DNA of 6,256 nucleotides, taken from assembly GCA_964446935.1 (NCBI GenBank), contig CAYUQI010000038.1, positions 1 through 6,256 of the forward strand. The letters are read 5' to 3'. The notes beneath the pieces are model-generated. The model saw only the letters and a program-made list of their open reading frames with translations, was not told where the DNA came from and did no database searches. This document shows positions 1 to 5,018 of the stretch, piece by piece (position 1 is the stretch's first letter; each line of letters starts with the position of its first letter). This stretch comes from UASB124 sp964446935. Its GTDB lineage: Bacteria; Babelota; Babeliae; Babelales; RVW-14. The translations under genes and the position numbers were made by a program.

Positions 1-289
1 CAACCACAATATTCTCTGGCTTAATTCCTTTTTTTAAGAGCCACGGCAACACCTTACCAGAGTTATTCATGAATGTTTGTGGTTTGATAAGAAATATCTC
101 TTTTGAATCTTCTGGTCGCACTGAAGCATATTCCATAAGATCAGTATGATGCCACGATGCTCCTAACCGAACAGCCACCTCATCAACAATTCTAAACCCG
201 ATCGAATGACGATTATTGTAATAACGAGCCCCCGGATTACCAAGCCCAATAATTGCTTGTATGTTTTTGATATCAAATATCGTTTCCAT
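1..289 (-). CDS. pth: Peptidyl-tRNA hydrolase, N-terminal part (cut by the left edge)
   Basis: Pth cleaves the ester bond of peptidyl-tRNAs released prematurely from ribosomes, recycling tRNA in the cytoplasm. Translating the complement from the ATG at 289 gives 96 residues before the window ends, about half of a usual ~190-residue Pth. Visible family signatures are GLGNPG (residues 15-20, with the Asn that binds the peptide backbone), YYNNRHSIGF (23-32, catalytic His28) and KPQTFMNNSG (69-78, with the conserved Asn75 of the TFMN motif). The usual RHN after the catalytic His is RHS here, a mild departure. The start lies 4 nt after the prs stop codon. A Shine-Dalgarno-like AAAGGA (complement of 301-306) sits inside the end of prs, 11 nt from the ATG, so translation is probably coupled to prs. 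It is the last visible gene of the skp-lpxD-prs-pth set. The identification is firm; the catalytic Asp and the C-terminus are outside the window. Confidence 0.96.
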   Translation of the reverse strand, partial: METIFDIKNIQAIIGLGNPGARYYNNRHSIGFRIVDEVAVRLGASWHHTDLMEYASVRPEDSKEIFLIKPQTFMNNSGKVLPWLLKKGIKPENIVV

Positions 290-293
290 AGCT

Positions 294-1253
294 TTATAAA
301 TCCTTTACCCATTGCGCAACACGACTGGCTAAAAAGCCATTTAACGATATAACTTGAACTTTGGATGGATACTCAAGCTCGGTGCCCACAATAGAATCAG
401 TAACAAAGATTGACTCAAAATTACTTTCTGCCAACCGATGAACACTCCCCCGTGAAAAAACACCATGCGTAAAACAACCATGCACAGCGCGAGCTCCGCT
501 CTTCAATAGCAAATCGCAAGCACTTGTTGCGGTACGACCGGTATCAATAATATCATCAAGCAAAATTACCTGTTTCCCTTTAACATCCCCAACCAAATCT
601 AAACTTTTTGCAATATCGGTATCAAGGCGCACTTTCCGCATATACCCATGCGATGTTTGTAGTAACGCTGCGAGTTTATGCGCTCGCTCCTCTCCTCCCT
701 TGTCAGGAGATACAATACAAAAATTGCGAATATCCCCATCCTTAATGATATGTTCTAACACAACCGGCTTCCAAAAATCTTCCGTTGAAAAATGATGAAT
801 TTTAACAGGATAGGTATCGATAATGTCTGGAGCATGAAGATCACACGTTGCAAGCACCTGGACACCAAGCGCTTTTAAACAACGTCCAAGCATAAACACG
901 GCACCCTGATAACGTTTACACACCGATTCATCTTGTCGTGCATATGGCAAATAGGGAAGAAGAACAACAATTGAATGCGCTTTCATCAATCGTACTAAAT
1001 CAATAGTCGCCAGAACACCGACGAGTTGATCATTAAAGCTTCCTAATGATTCAACCATGTTTGAATTGTACGCAAAACGCGTCATTTGATAAGCAAGTAA
1101 AACAGATGCATTTTCTATTTTTTCAGAATCTTGCAAAGAAACACAGGTTTCGGTATCTGCAAACTGCGCAACTGTTATAGGAACCAAGGCTGCTTTACAA
1201 GTATGGGCAATCTCACGAACCAATTGCGACCACCCCTGCCCAACAACTACCAT
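294..1253 (-). CDS. prs: Ribose-phosphate pyrophosphokinase (PRPP synthetase)
   Basis: Converts ribose 5-phosphate and ATP to PRPP and AMP, the cytoplasmic entry point for nucleotide (and NAD, His, Trp) synthesis. With the ATG at 1253 it is 319 aa, the normal class I length. Seen motifs (ATG numbering): FADTET (31-36) at the usual FxDGE position, PYLPYARQDE (100-109, ATP-binding), DLHAPD (138-143, metal/His), VSPDKGGEERA (181-191), a K-x-R pair (K207, R209) in the flexible catalytic loop, and the PRPP/ribose-phosphate loop VILLDDIIDTGRTATS (229-244). Departures from consensus are DTGRT for DTGGT, DKGGEE for DAGGVE, and DTE for DGE. The frame also opens with a GTG at 1256. ATG 1253 is preferred because AAAGGA (complement of 1261-1266) is then 7 nt away rather than 4. 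It lies 21 nt after lpxD and 4 nt before pth. In many bacteria ribosomal protein L25 sits between prs and pth; it is absent here. The family call is secure, though the loop changes leave some doubt about full activity. Confidence 0.93.
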   Translation of the reverse strand: MVVVGQGWSQLVREIAHTCKAALVPITVAQFADTETCVSLQDSEKIENASVLLAYQMTRFAYNSNMVESLGSFNDQLVGVLATIDLVRLMKAHSIVVLLPYLPYARQDESVCKRYQGAVFMLGRCLKALGVQVLATCDLHAPDIIDTYPVKIHHFSTEDFWKPVVLEHIIKDGDIRNFCIVSPDKGGEERAHKLAALLQTSHGYMRKVRLDTDIAKSLDLVGDVKGKQVILLDDIIDTGRTATSACDLLLKSGARAVHGCFTHGVFSRGSVHRLAESNFESIFVTDSIVGTELEYPSKVQVISLNGFLASRVAQWVKDL

Positions 1254-1260
1254 CACCCTA

Positions 1261-1266
1261 TCCTTT
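1261..1266 (-). promoter_or_regulatory. Shine-Dalgarno of prs, deciding the ATG start
   Basis: On the minus strand AAAGGA precedes GTG (1256) by 4 nt and ATG (1253) by 7 nt. The 7-nt spacing favours the ATG, which removes one residue from the longest reading frame. Confidence 0.6.
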
Positions 1267-1274
1267 CATTAGTC

Positions 1275-2327
1275 TCATGAAAAAAAGCGGCGCCACCACG
1301 ATGTAGTTGCACCAGTAAAGCCAGTTTGCTTTCCCTTGAAGTAACGAATCATTTCAGGAACTTTGGACAAGGACACCGTAAGCCGTTTCCATTGTCCAAA
1401 CGGTATTGCAGGAATACCACACACAACTTCGCCATCCTTGAGATCGCTCAACACAGCACTTTTTGAAACTATTTTAACACCATTGCCAATGGTTAGGTGA
1501 TCTCTGATGGCAACCTGGCCACCAATTTGGCATCCTCTGCCAATGACGGTACTTCCTGCTATGCCTGTCTGCGCAATGATAGCAGTCCCTGCACCTATCT
1601 TTACATTGTGTGCTATGTGCACACCATTATCAAGTTTAACACCGTCTTCAAGTACGGTTTCATCAAAGGCTGCTCGGTCAATCATACAATTAGCACCGAT
1701 TTCAACATATGAGCCAATTCTTACAATACCCACATGAGGAATCTTTCTTAACCCTTGCCGAGTAACCTGATACCCAAAGCCATCGGAGCCTATCACCGCG
1801 CCGGCTTGAATAATAACGTTATTCCCAATAATACATCGATCGAGAATCTTGGCCCCCGGATGCAACAAAACATTGTTGCCAATAATACATGATTTACCAA
1901 TATAGACCTGATCACTGATTGAACAACCAGCCCCAACCGTTGCACCAACGCCAACAACTGCCGTAGCCGCAACCTGTGATGATGGATCAATAACAGCCGG
2001 AGCATATTTACTGACCACCTGCAAATCAAACAAGCGAACAAGTTGCTCAAAAGCAGCCAAAGCATCTTTAACAACAATGTATCGCTTACTATCATCGGCC
2101 GGCTGTTGTTGCATTAGTATCACACTGGCGCTACTTTTTTTAATTGCATCAGATGAAACAGCATCAAAAACAGATGCATCACCACGATCAATAACGATGG
2201 CAAGGTCACCTTGCGTAGCATTCGTCAAAGAAGAAAGTCGACGAACCACGAATGATTCGTCGACATTGCAAAATACTATGTTATTTAATGATTGTAGTAA
2301 TGTTTTAACGGGAAGATGTAATTCCAT
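1275..2327 (-). CDS. lpxD: UDP-3-O-(3-hydroxyacyl)glucosamine N-acyltransferase LpxD
   Basis: LpxD adds the second (N-linked) 3-hydroxyacyl chain, from acyl-ACP, to UDP-3-O-acylglucosamine, the third step of lipid A synthesis. It works as a soluble trimer in the cytoplasm. The 350 residues match the family length. An N-terminal uridine-binding domain (about 1-105) is followed by a left-handed beta-helix of imperfect hexapeptide repeats (about 108-295, with many I/V-G-x-x-x-x turns) and a C-terminal helical tail (about 308-335). Family-specific motifs are GSDGFGY (180-186), MIDRAAFDET (215-224) and DNGVHIAHNV (233-242), where H240 in IAHNV corresponds to the catalytic His of E. coli LpxD. The gene starts 11 nt after the skp stop. 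A modest AAGG overlaps that stop codon 9 nt from the ATG, which suggests translational coupling. The skp-lpxD order is conserved in many Gram-negatives, but the usual followers fabZ and lpxA are replaced here by prs and pth. Confidence 0.97.
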   Translation of the reverse strand: MELHLPVKTLLQSLNNIVFCNVDESFVVRRLSSLTNATQGDLAIVIDRGDASVFDAVSSDAIKKSSASVILMQQQPADDSKRYIVVKDALAAFEQLVRLFDLQVVSKYAPAVIDPSSQVAATAVVGVGATVGAGCSISDQVYIGKSCIIGNNVLLHPGAKILDRCIIGNNVIIQAGAVIGSDGFGYQVTRQGLRKIPHVGIVRIGSYVEIGANCMIDRAAFDETVLEDGVKLDNGVHIAHNVKIGAGTAIIAQTGIAGSTVIGRGCQIGGQVAIRDHLTIGNGVKIVSKSAVLSDLKDGEVVCGIPAIPFGQWKRLTVSLSKVPEMIRYFKGKQTGFTGATTSWWRRFFS

Positions 2328-2338
2328 TCTCGAAAGCC

Positions 2339-2911
2339 TTAGGCTGCTTTAACCGATTTTTTTGGTGTTGTTGCTTTAGCTTCTGTTGCTACACTTTTTT
2401 TGCTTGCTAAATACTTGGTATCAACAGCTTTTAACAATTTTGGTGTTTGATCAGTTGTTTTGGATACAAATAACAAGCCTGGGGTATTTTTATCGATCAA
2501 TGCAGGCCATCCTTCTTTTGCAGAAACTTCGCTAATCACAGCCAATTGTCTTTCACGCAATGCCATTTGTTTGTCACGAATGTTTGAACGAAGGACTTCT
2601 TCTTTATCAGCAAATTCGCGTTCCATCTTTTTACGTTTTTGCTCAAGATCTTTGGCCTTATCCTGCATTGCTTCTTTGCTCAATACTTTTGACTGTTTGC
2701 TCAATGATTCGCCAAGATCGCTCAATTCTTTCTGAGCATCTTGAACCTCTTTTTGGAATTTTTCGATTTTGGTCTTAAATTCTTTGGCTATTTCGGTACC
2801 TTCTACCGATTCTTGCATTATTTTTATGCTATCAACAGATACAAAATCAAAAGCATGTGCAGAACCACCTAGTAATGCAAGCGATGCTAAACCAACTAAC
2901 ATTTTGTTCAT
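2339..2911 (-). CDS. skp: OmpH/Skp-family periplasmic chaperone
   Basis: Skp is a trimeric, jellyfish-shaped periplasmic chaperone that holds unfolded outer-membrane proteins on their way to the Bam complex. The 190 residues begin with a Sec signal peptide: MNKM, a hydrophobic Leu/Ala-rich stretch, then AHA with likely cleavage before Phe21. The mature protein starts with a beta strand (FDFVSVDSIKIMQ, 21-33), the usual Skp opening. A long Lys/Glu/Gln-rich helical hairpin (about 38-130, strong coiled-coil character) forms the tentacle. The chain then returns to a strand region (about 142-165, GLLFVSKTT). E. coli Skp is about 161 aa; the extra length is an Ala/Lys/Thr tail (168-190) in which KKSV occurs twice. 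GAGGAG lies 5 nt before the ATG, the strongest ribosome binding site of this gene set. It is first in the skp-lpxD-prs-pth run; bamA, which often precedes skp, is not here. Confidence 0.93.
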   Translation of the reverse strand: MNKMLVGLASLALLGGSAHAFDFVSVDSIKIMQESVEGTEIAKEFKTKIEKFQKEVQDAQKELSDLGESLSKQSKVLSKEAMQDKAKDLEQKRKKMEREFADKEEVLRSNIRDKQMALRERQLAVISEVSAKEGWPALIDKNTPGLLFVSKTTDQTPKLLKAVDTKYLASKKSVATEAKATTPKKSVKAA

Positions 2912-2916
2912 AATAT

Positions 2917-2922
2917 CTCCTC
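2917..2922 (-). promoter_or_regulatory. Strong Shine-Dalgarno of skp
   Basis: GAGGAG on the minus strand, 5 nt before the ATG at 2911. This supports the annotated start and high translation of the first gene of the operon. Confidence 0.75.
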
Positions 2923-2959
2923 AACAAATAAGACCTGACTTCACAATTAACAAGAAACC

Positions 2960-2988
2960 ATGGTAGCTTTTTTACCCTTTATCGTCAA
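2960..2988 (-). promoter_or_regulatory. Probable sigma-70-type promoter of the skp-lpxD-prs-pth set
   Basis: On the minus strand TTGACG (complement of 2983-2988, 5 of 6 to TTGACA), a 17-nt spacer and TACCAT (complement of 2960-2965, 4 of 6 to TATAAT) are correctly placed upstream of skp. This would give a leader of roughly 40 nt. It is the only good -35/-10 pair I see upstream of this set. Inferred from matching to consensus only. Confidence 0.55.
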
Positions 2989-3095
2989 CACATCATGCGC
3001 GTGAAATTGAGGCACGTCCAAACACGTATTTTTATCAAAAAACACAGAAAACAACAGTCAATTTGGCAATTAAAAAATCATCTGGTAAAATTACT

Positions 3096-3101
3096 TATAA
3101 T
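3096..3101 (+). promoter_or_regulatory. Consensus -10 box for the tandem secreted genes
   Basis: A perfect TATAAT sits 28 nt before the ATG at 3130. No convincing -35 is found at 16-18 nt; the best candidate, TTGGCA at 3063-3068, is too far (27 nt). If used, transcription would start near 3108, downstream of the possible ATG at 2995, which supports 3130 as the true start. Confidence 0.45.
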
Positions 3102-3120
3102 AGTAGAATTTGTTATTAAT

Positions 3121-3125
3121 GGGGG
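3121..3125 (+). promoter_or_regulatory. Ribosome binding site fixing the 3130 start
   Basis: A run of five G lies 4 nt before ATG 3130. The second paralogue has AAGGG (3517-3521) 5 nt before its own ATG at 3527. The same arrangement in both copies shows that the frames open at the signal peptides, not at the upstream ATG codons 2995 and 3458. Confidence 0.6.
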
Positions 3126-3129
3126 TTTT

Positions 3130-3276
3130 ATGAATATTCTTCGTTTATTTTTTACATCTTTTGTTGTTTTTATTGCTTCAATCAATACCCATCGCCTGTA
3201 CGCCATGGATCAACAAGATGATTCTATACCCATGGATCTTGTCGATCCTTCAGAACTTCAAGATTCATTCCCTTCA
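3130..3276 (+). repeat. Tandem duplicated 5' segment, copy 1
   Basis: The first 49 codons match copy 2 (3527-3673) at 135 of 147 bases by direct comparison, including identical blocks at 3196-3228 and 3238-3276. Similarity ends abruptly after the FPS codons. Confidence 0.9.
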
Positions 3277-3489
3277 TCAAACGACACCTCACCAGTCGAT
3301 GATGTCACCGATTATTTCAGTTCTTTGAGTTTATCTAACAATGCATCCTCAAACACTGCGTCAACAGATACAGAGCCACAGCAAAACGAATCACCCGTTG
3401 ATACTGTCACCGAAATTTTAGGTTCTTTGAATATAACAACAAACCTTCAACAAAACGATGTATCGGACACTACTGATAACAATAAATAA
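3130..3489 (+). CDS. Small exported low-complexity protein, first of a tandem paralogous pair
   Basis: I do not recognise a family. From ATG 3130 the protein has 119 residues. Residues 1-25 are a signal peptide: MNILR, a Phe/Val/Ile-rich core, and LYA, with likely cleavage before Met26. The mature chain is acidic and rich in Ser, Thr, Asp, Asn and Gln, with almost no hydrophobic core, so it is probably disordered. It contains a 17-residue motif twice, at 55-71 and 89-105, of the form PVDxVTxxxxSLxxxxN, separated by another 17 residues, so the period is 34. Residues 1-49 match the next gene at 41 of 49 positions. The export signal argues for a role outside the cytoplasm, and a host-directed or surface role is conceivable but unsupported. 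The reading frame stays open upstream to an ATG at 2995, but the -10 box and ribosome binding site favour 3130. It could also be a shortened copy of its longer neighbour. Confidence 0.75.
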   Translation: MNILRLFFTSFVVFIASINTHRLYAMDQQDDSIPMDLVDPSELQDSFPSSNDTSPVDDVTDYFSSLSLSNNASSNTASTDTEPQQNESPVDTVTEILGSLNITTNLQQNDVSDTTDNNK

Positions 3490-3526
3490 CATTATTATTT
3501 TAAATTCATTTTTGGTAAGGGCTTTT

Positions 3527-3673
3527 ATGAATATTTTTCGTTTATTTTTTGCATCTTTTTTAGTTTGTATTGCTTCAACCAATACACATCACCTGTACGC
3601 CATGGATCAACAAGATGATTCTATAGATATGGAGCTTGTCGATCCTTCAGAACTTCAAGATTCATTCCCTTCA
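3527..3673 (+). repeat. Tandem duplicated 5' segment, copy 2
   Basis: Second copy of the 147-base segment starting at 3130. Only one of the nine differing codons is synonymous (Thr ACC/ACA); the other eight change the residue. The last 13 codons (3635-3673) are identical to copy 1. Confidence 0.9.
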
Positions 3674-4297
3674 CAAACATTTGAAGATGCGACGCAACAA
3701 GATGATGCTACCCCAACAACAGTAGATACTGTTATAACAACAGCACCTGATGAGACATCTATTGCTGCTGATCATTTGCAATCTTTGCACCTTGATTCAT
3801 CACAAGCAACGAGCACAACTGACGCTTCCGATGAAAATAAAAAAATTAATTGCAAAAAGAATCTGATCGCAAACTGCCTATCTCGTGTAAGAATGGCACA
3901 GGCTCAACAACCTAAAGCATATTCGTCTAATATCACAACGTTTGATATGGAAACAAAAAAAGCAATTTATTTAGTTGCGCTTTACAATGAATTTTACCAA
4001 AAAGAACCACTTGAATATCTTCGTGAAATACTCAAAACAAGATTCCAACAAACATTTGATACGAAAGAACTTATAATCTATGCACGAGAAGCAGTAAGGT
4101 TCTACCTCGACTGGTATGGATATCACGTGTATACCATCTCAGATGATGGCTCATTCATTGATAACCATCAATTTCATATATTAACAGATATGCCAGCAAG
4201 TGTTCTTGCAAAACGACAATGGATTGTTGATAACGAACAAAATCAAGTGAATGGTGCTCAAACAACAAGCAGTAGCAGTTCTAATATGCTTATATAA
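3527..4297 (+). CDS. Exported protein with unique C-terminal domain, second of the tandem pair
   Basis: Unrecognised family, 256 residues from ATG 3527. Residues 1-25 are a signal peptide (ending LYA, then MDQQDDSI) nearly the same as in the preceding gene. Residues 26-49 (through LVDPSELQDSFPS) are shared with it almost exactly. Residues 50-105 are a Thr/Asp/Ala/Gln-rich, probably disordered linker in which HLQSLHLDSS (83-92) weakly recalls the SLxL motif of the first protein. Residues 106-235 look folded: mixed charge with regular hydrophobic spacing, likely helices around 141-172 and 179-197, then an aromatic stretch (FYLDWYGYHVY, 192-202). Two cysteines (109, 117) could pair if the protein is exported. 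The tail is Ser/Thr/Asn-rich (five Ser in a row near 248-252). It starts 37 nt after the first gene with AAGGG 5 nt before the ATG. No separate promoter is evident, so the two are probably co-transcribed. Role unknown; a secreted effector or surface protein is only a guess. Confidence 0.82.
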   Translation: MNIFRLFFASFLVCIASTNTHHLYAMDQQDDSIDMELVDPSELQDSFPSQTFEDATQQDDATPTTVDTVITTAPDETSIAADHLQSLHLDSSQATSTTDASDENKKINCKKNLIANCLSRVRMAQAQQPKAYSSNITTFDMETKKAIYLVALYNEFYQKEPLEYLREILKTRFQQTFDTKELIIYAREAVRFYLDWYGYHVYTISDDGSFIDNHQFHILTDMPASVLAKRQWIVDNEQNQVNGAQTTSSSSSNMLI

Positions 4298-4332
4298 TAA
4301 CGTGTATGAAATAACAAAAGCGCAAAAATCTT

Positions 4333-4362
4333 TTGACAAGATATATTGAAACGGCTTATTCT
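4333..4362 (+). promoter_or_regulatory. Probable promoter of the 106-residue gene
   Basis: A perfect TTGACA (4333-4338), an 18-nt spacer and TATTCT (4357-4362, 4 of 6 to consensus) lie in the 110-nt gap after the tandem pair. This would give a leader of about 40 nt before ATG 4408, so the small gene is likely transcribed on its own. Confidence 0.5.
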
Positions 4363-4393
4363 TCGCAACAACATCATCCAACCCACTTAAATT

Positions 4394-4400
4394 AAAGGAG
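4394..4400 (+). promoter_or_regulatory. Strong Shine-Dalgarno of the 106-residue gene
   Basis: AAAGGAG 7 nt before ATG 4408, which is followed directly by a second ATG (4411). This is the main argument that the small frame is a real gene. Confidence 0.7.
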
Positions 4401-4407
4401 AATAGCT

Positions 4408-4728
4408 ATGATGATAATTAAAATTACAGTAACGATTACGTTGACCGAAATAATCTCAATCATAAAAAATTTGTATAAAGACCATTTACGTTTAAGGCAT
4501 CTACTTGATTCTTTGAAAAAGATCATTTTAGACCCAGGAAGAAACAGCAATAAAAACGAATGCCAAATATTAGCAGAGATCAACAGTTTTGGGTTAAAGC
4601 TATTCCTGCTTAGTCCAAAAAGTCACCGCCTTCTACAAGATCGATTAGGCAAAGATCCTAATAATCATGCAAACAAGCCATGTTTTATTGCTGTAGAGCT
4701 ATTACAAATACAGGGATTGATTCATTAA
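4408..4728 (+). CDS. Hypothetical small protein (106 aa)
   Basis: No family recognised. The frame opens at a double ATG behind a near-ideal AAAGGAG and a TTGACA-type promoter, so it is probably expressed. Residues 1-20 alternate Ile/Thr/Val (IIKITVTITLTEIISII), which could be a short membrane anchor or a beta hairpin; there is no classical signal-peptide cleavage site. Residues 21-45 are a basic amphipathic stretch rich in Leu, Arg and Lys (LYKDHLRLRHLLDSLKKIIL). Residues 46-106 contain Leu/Ile-rich segments (GLKLFLLSP, FIAVELLQIQGLI), a basic Arg/Lys/His-containing part (SPKSHRLLQDRLGKD) and two Cys (52 and 91). The overall charge looks basic. It is followed after about 20 nt by the inverted-repeat element at 4750 and faces the HerA-like gene convergently. 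It does not resemble the exported pair and gives no hint of function. Confidence 0.62.
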   Translation: MMIIKITVTITLTEIISIIKNLYKDHLRLRHLLDSLKKIILDPGRNSNKNECQILAEINSFGLKLFLLSPKSHRLLQDRLGKDPNNHANKPCFIAVELLQIQGLIH

Positions 4729-4780
4729 TTTTTGTTTTAAATAAGGGCCTGTACGATTATTGTAAAATCTAATTGAACCC

Positions 4781-4838
4781 GTTCGTGGTGAGTGTTTTGC
4801 GAACACGAAGTGTGAGCAAAATGTATCAAACCATGAAC
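4781..4838 (+). repeat. Hairpin of the left arm
   Basis: Lower stem GTTCGTGGT (4781-4789) with ACCATGAAC (4830-4838), 9 pairs including one G-T. Then an internal loop, upper stem TTTTGC/GCAAAA (4795-4800, 4816-4821), a tandem GA opposite GA (4801-4802, 4814-4815), ACAC/GTGT (4803-4806, 4810-4813) and a GAA loop. Confidence 0.75.
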
Positions 4839-4893
4839 TCAAAATTACTTTGTTTCCGATCAAAGATTTCATTGAATTTACGATTTTTATGGT

Positions 4894-4943
4894 GTTCATG
4901 GTTCGATACACCCTCGCCATAGGCTCGGGCACTCACCACGAAC
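4894..4943 (-). repeat. Hairpin of the right arm
   Basis: Read on the minus strand the lower stem is the same as in the left arm (complement of 4935-4943 with 4894-4902). The upper stem is different: CCC/GGG, tandem GA opposite GA, GCC/GGC and a TAT loop (complement of 4911-4929). Confidence 0.75.
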
Positions 4944-5018
4944 GGATTCATTAATTTCTCGCAATATATCGTACAAACTTTTCAAAGTTAATTTCCATAC
5001 AGGCTCTAAGGATGATTT

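Larger units (their letters stand above)
4750..4975. repeat. Long interrupted inverted repeat with a hairpin in each arm
   Basis: The 226-bp element fills most of the spacer between two convergent genes. Outer arms 4750-4794 and 4930-4975 are inverted copies: an 8-bp perfect tip (TGTACGAT / ATCGTACA), an AT-rich imperfect middle, and a perfect 16-bp block (CCGTTCGTGGTGAGTG at 4779-4794 against its complement at 4930-4945). A second inverted block lies inside (4822-4838 against 4894-4910, 16 of 17). The central 55 nt (4839-4893) is unrelated AT-rich sequence. No clear target-site duplication flanks it and it encodes no convincing protein. The core (GTTCGTGGTGAG...TCGAACCATGAAC) looks to me like a dispersed hairpin repeat family found in various bacteria, though I cannot verify this. 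Possible roles are a REP/BIME-type or MITE-like repeat, or a bidirectional transcription end for the two convergent genes. Confidence 0.88.

Noticed and set aside
1497..2352. Several frames opposite or inside lpxD
   Set aside because: They are shadows of a well-supported LpxD with no ribosome binding sites or recognisable products.
2995..3129. N-terminal extension of the first secreted protein from ATG 2995
   Set aside because: It would bury the signal peptide behind 45 basic residues. The -10 box at 3096 and the G-run before 3130 place the start at 3130, as in the paralogue.
3458..3526. Start of the second secreted gene at ATG 3458
   Set aside because: This overlaps the first gene's end. 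The ribosome binding site and the homologous signal peptide both begin at 3527.
3560..3568. Lipoprotein box (FLVC, Cys13) in the second secreted protein
   Set aside because: The residue before Cys is Val rather than Gly/Ala/Ser, and the hydrophobic core continues past it. The paralogue has Phe there, and LYA at 23-25 is the better cleavage site.
4315..4335. CAAAAG/CTTTTG hairpin as a terminator after the secreted pair
   Set aside because: Weak AT stem with a 9-nt loop and no following T run; it overlaps the TTGACA promoter element.
4848..4865. CTTTG/CAAAG mini-hairpin in the centre of the inverted repeat
   Set aside because: Five AT-rich pairs with an 8-nt loop are expected by chance in this composition.
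4702..4932. 76-residue minus-strand frame
   Set aside because: It lies almost wholly within the inverted repeat and overlaps the end of the plus-strand gene; the codons are a by-product of the hairpin sequence.
4750..4975. CRISPR-like array
   Set aside because: The repeats are inverted, only two, and separated by one spacer; there are no direct repeats.
4976..4989. AACTTT-TC-AAAGTT palindrome next to the HerA-like gene end
   Set aside because: Short, AT-only apart from one G-C pair per side, and not followed by a T tract on either strand; insufficient for a terminator or operator call.
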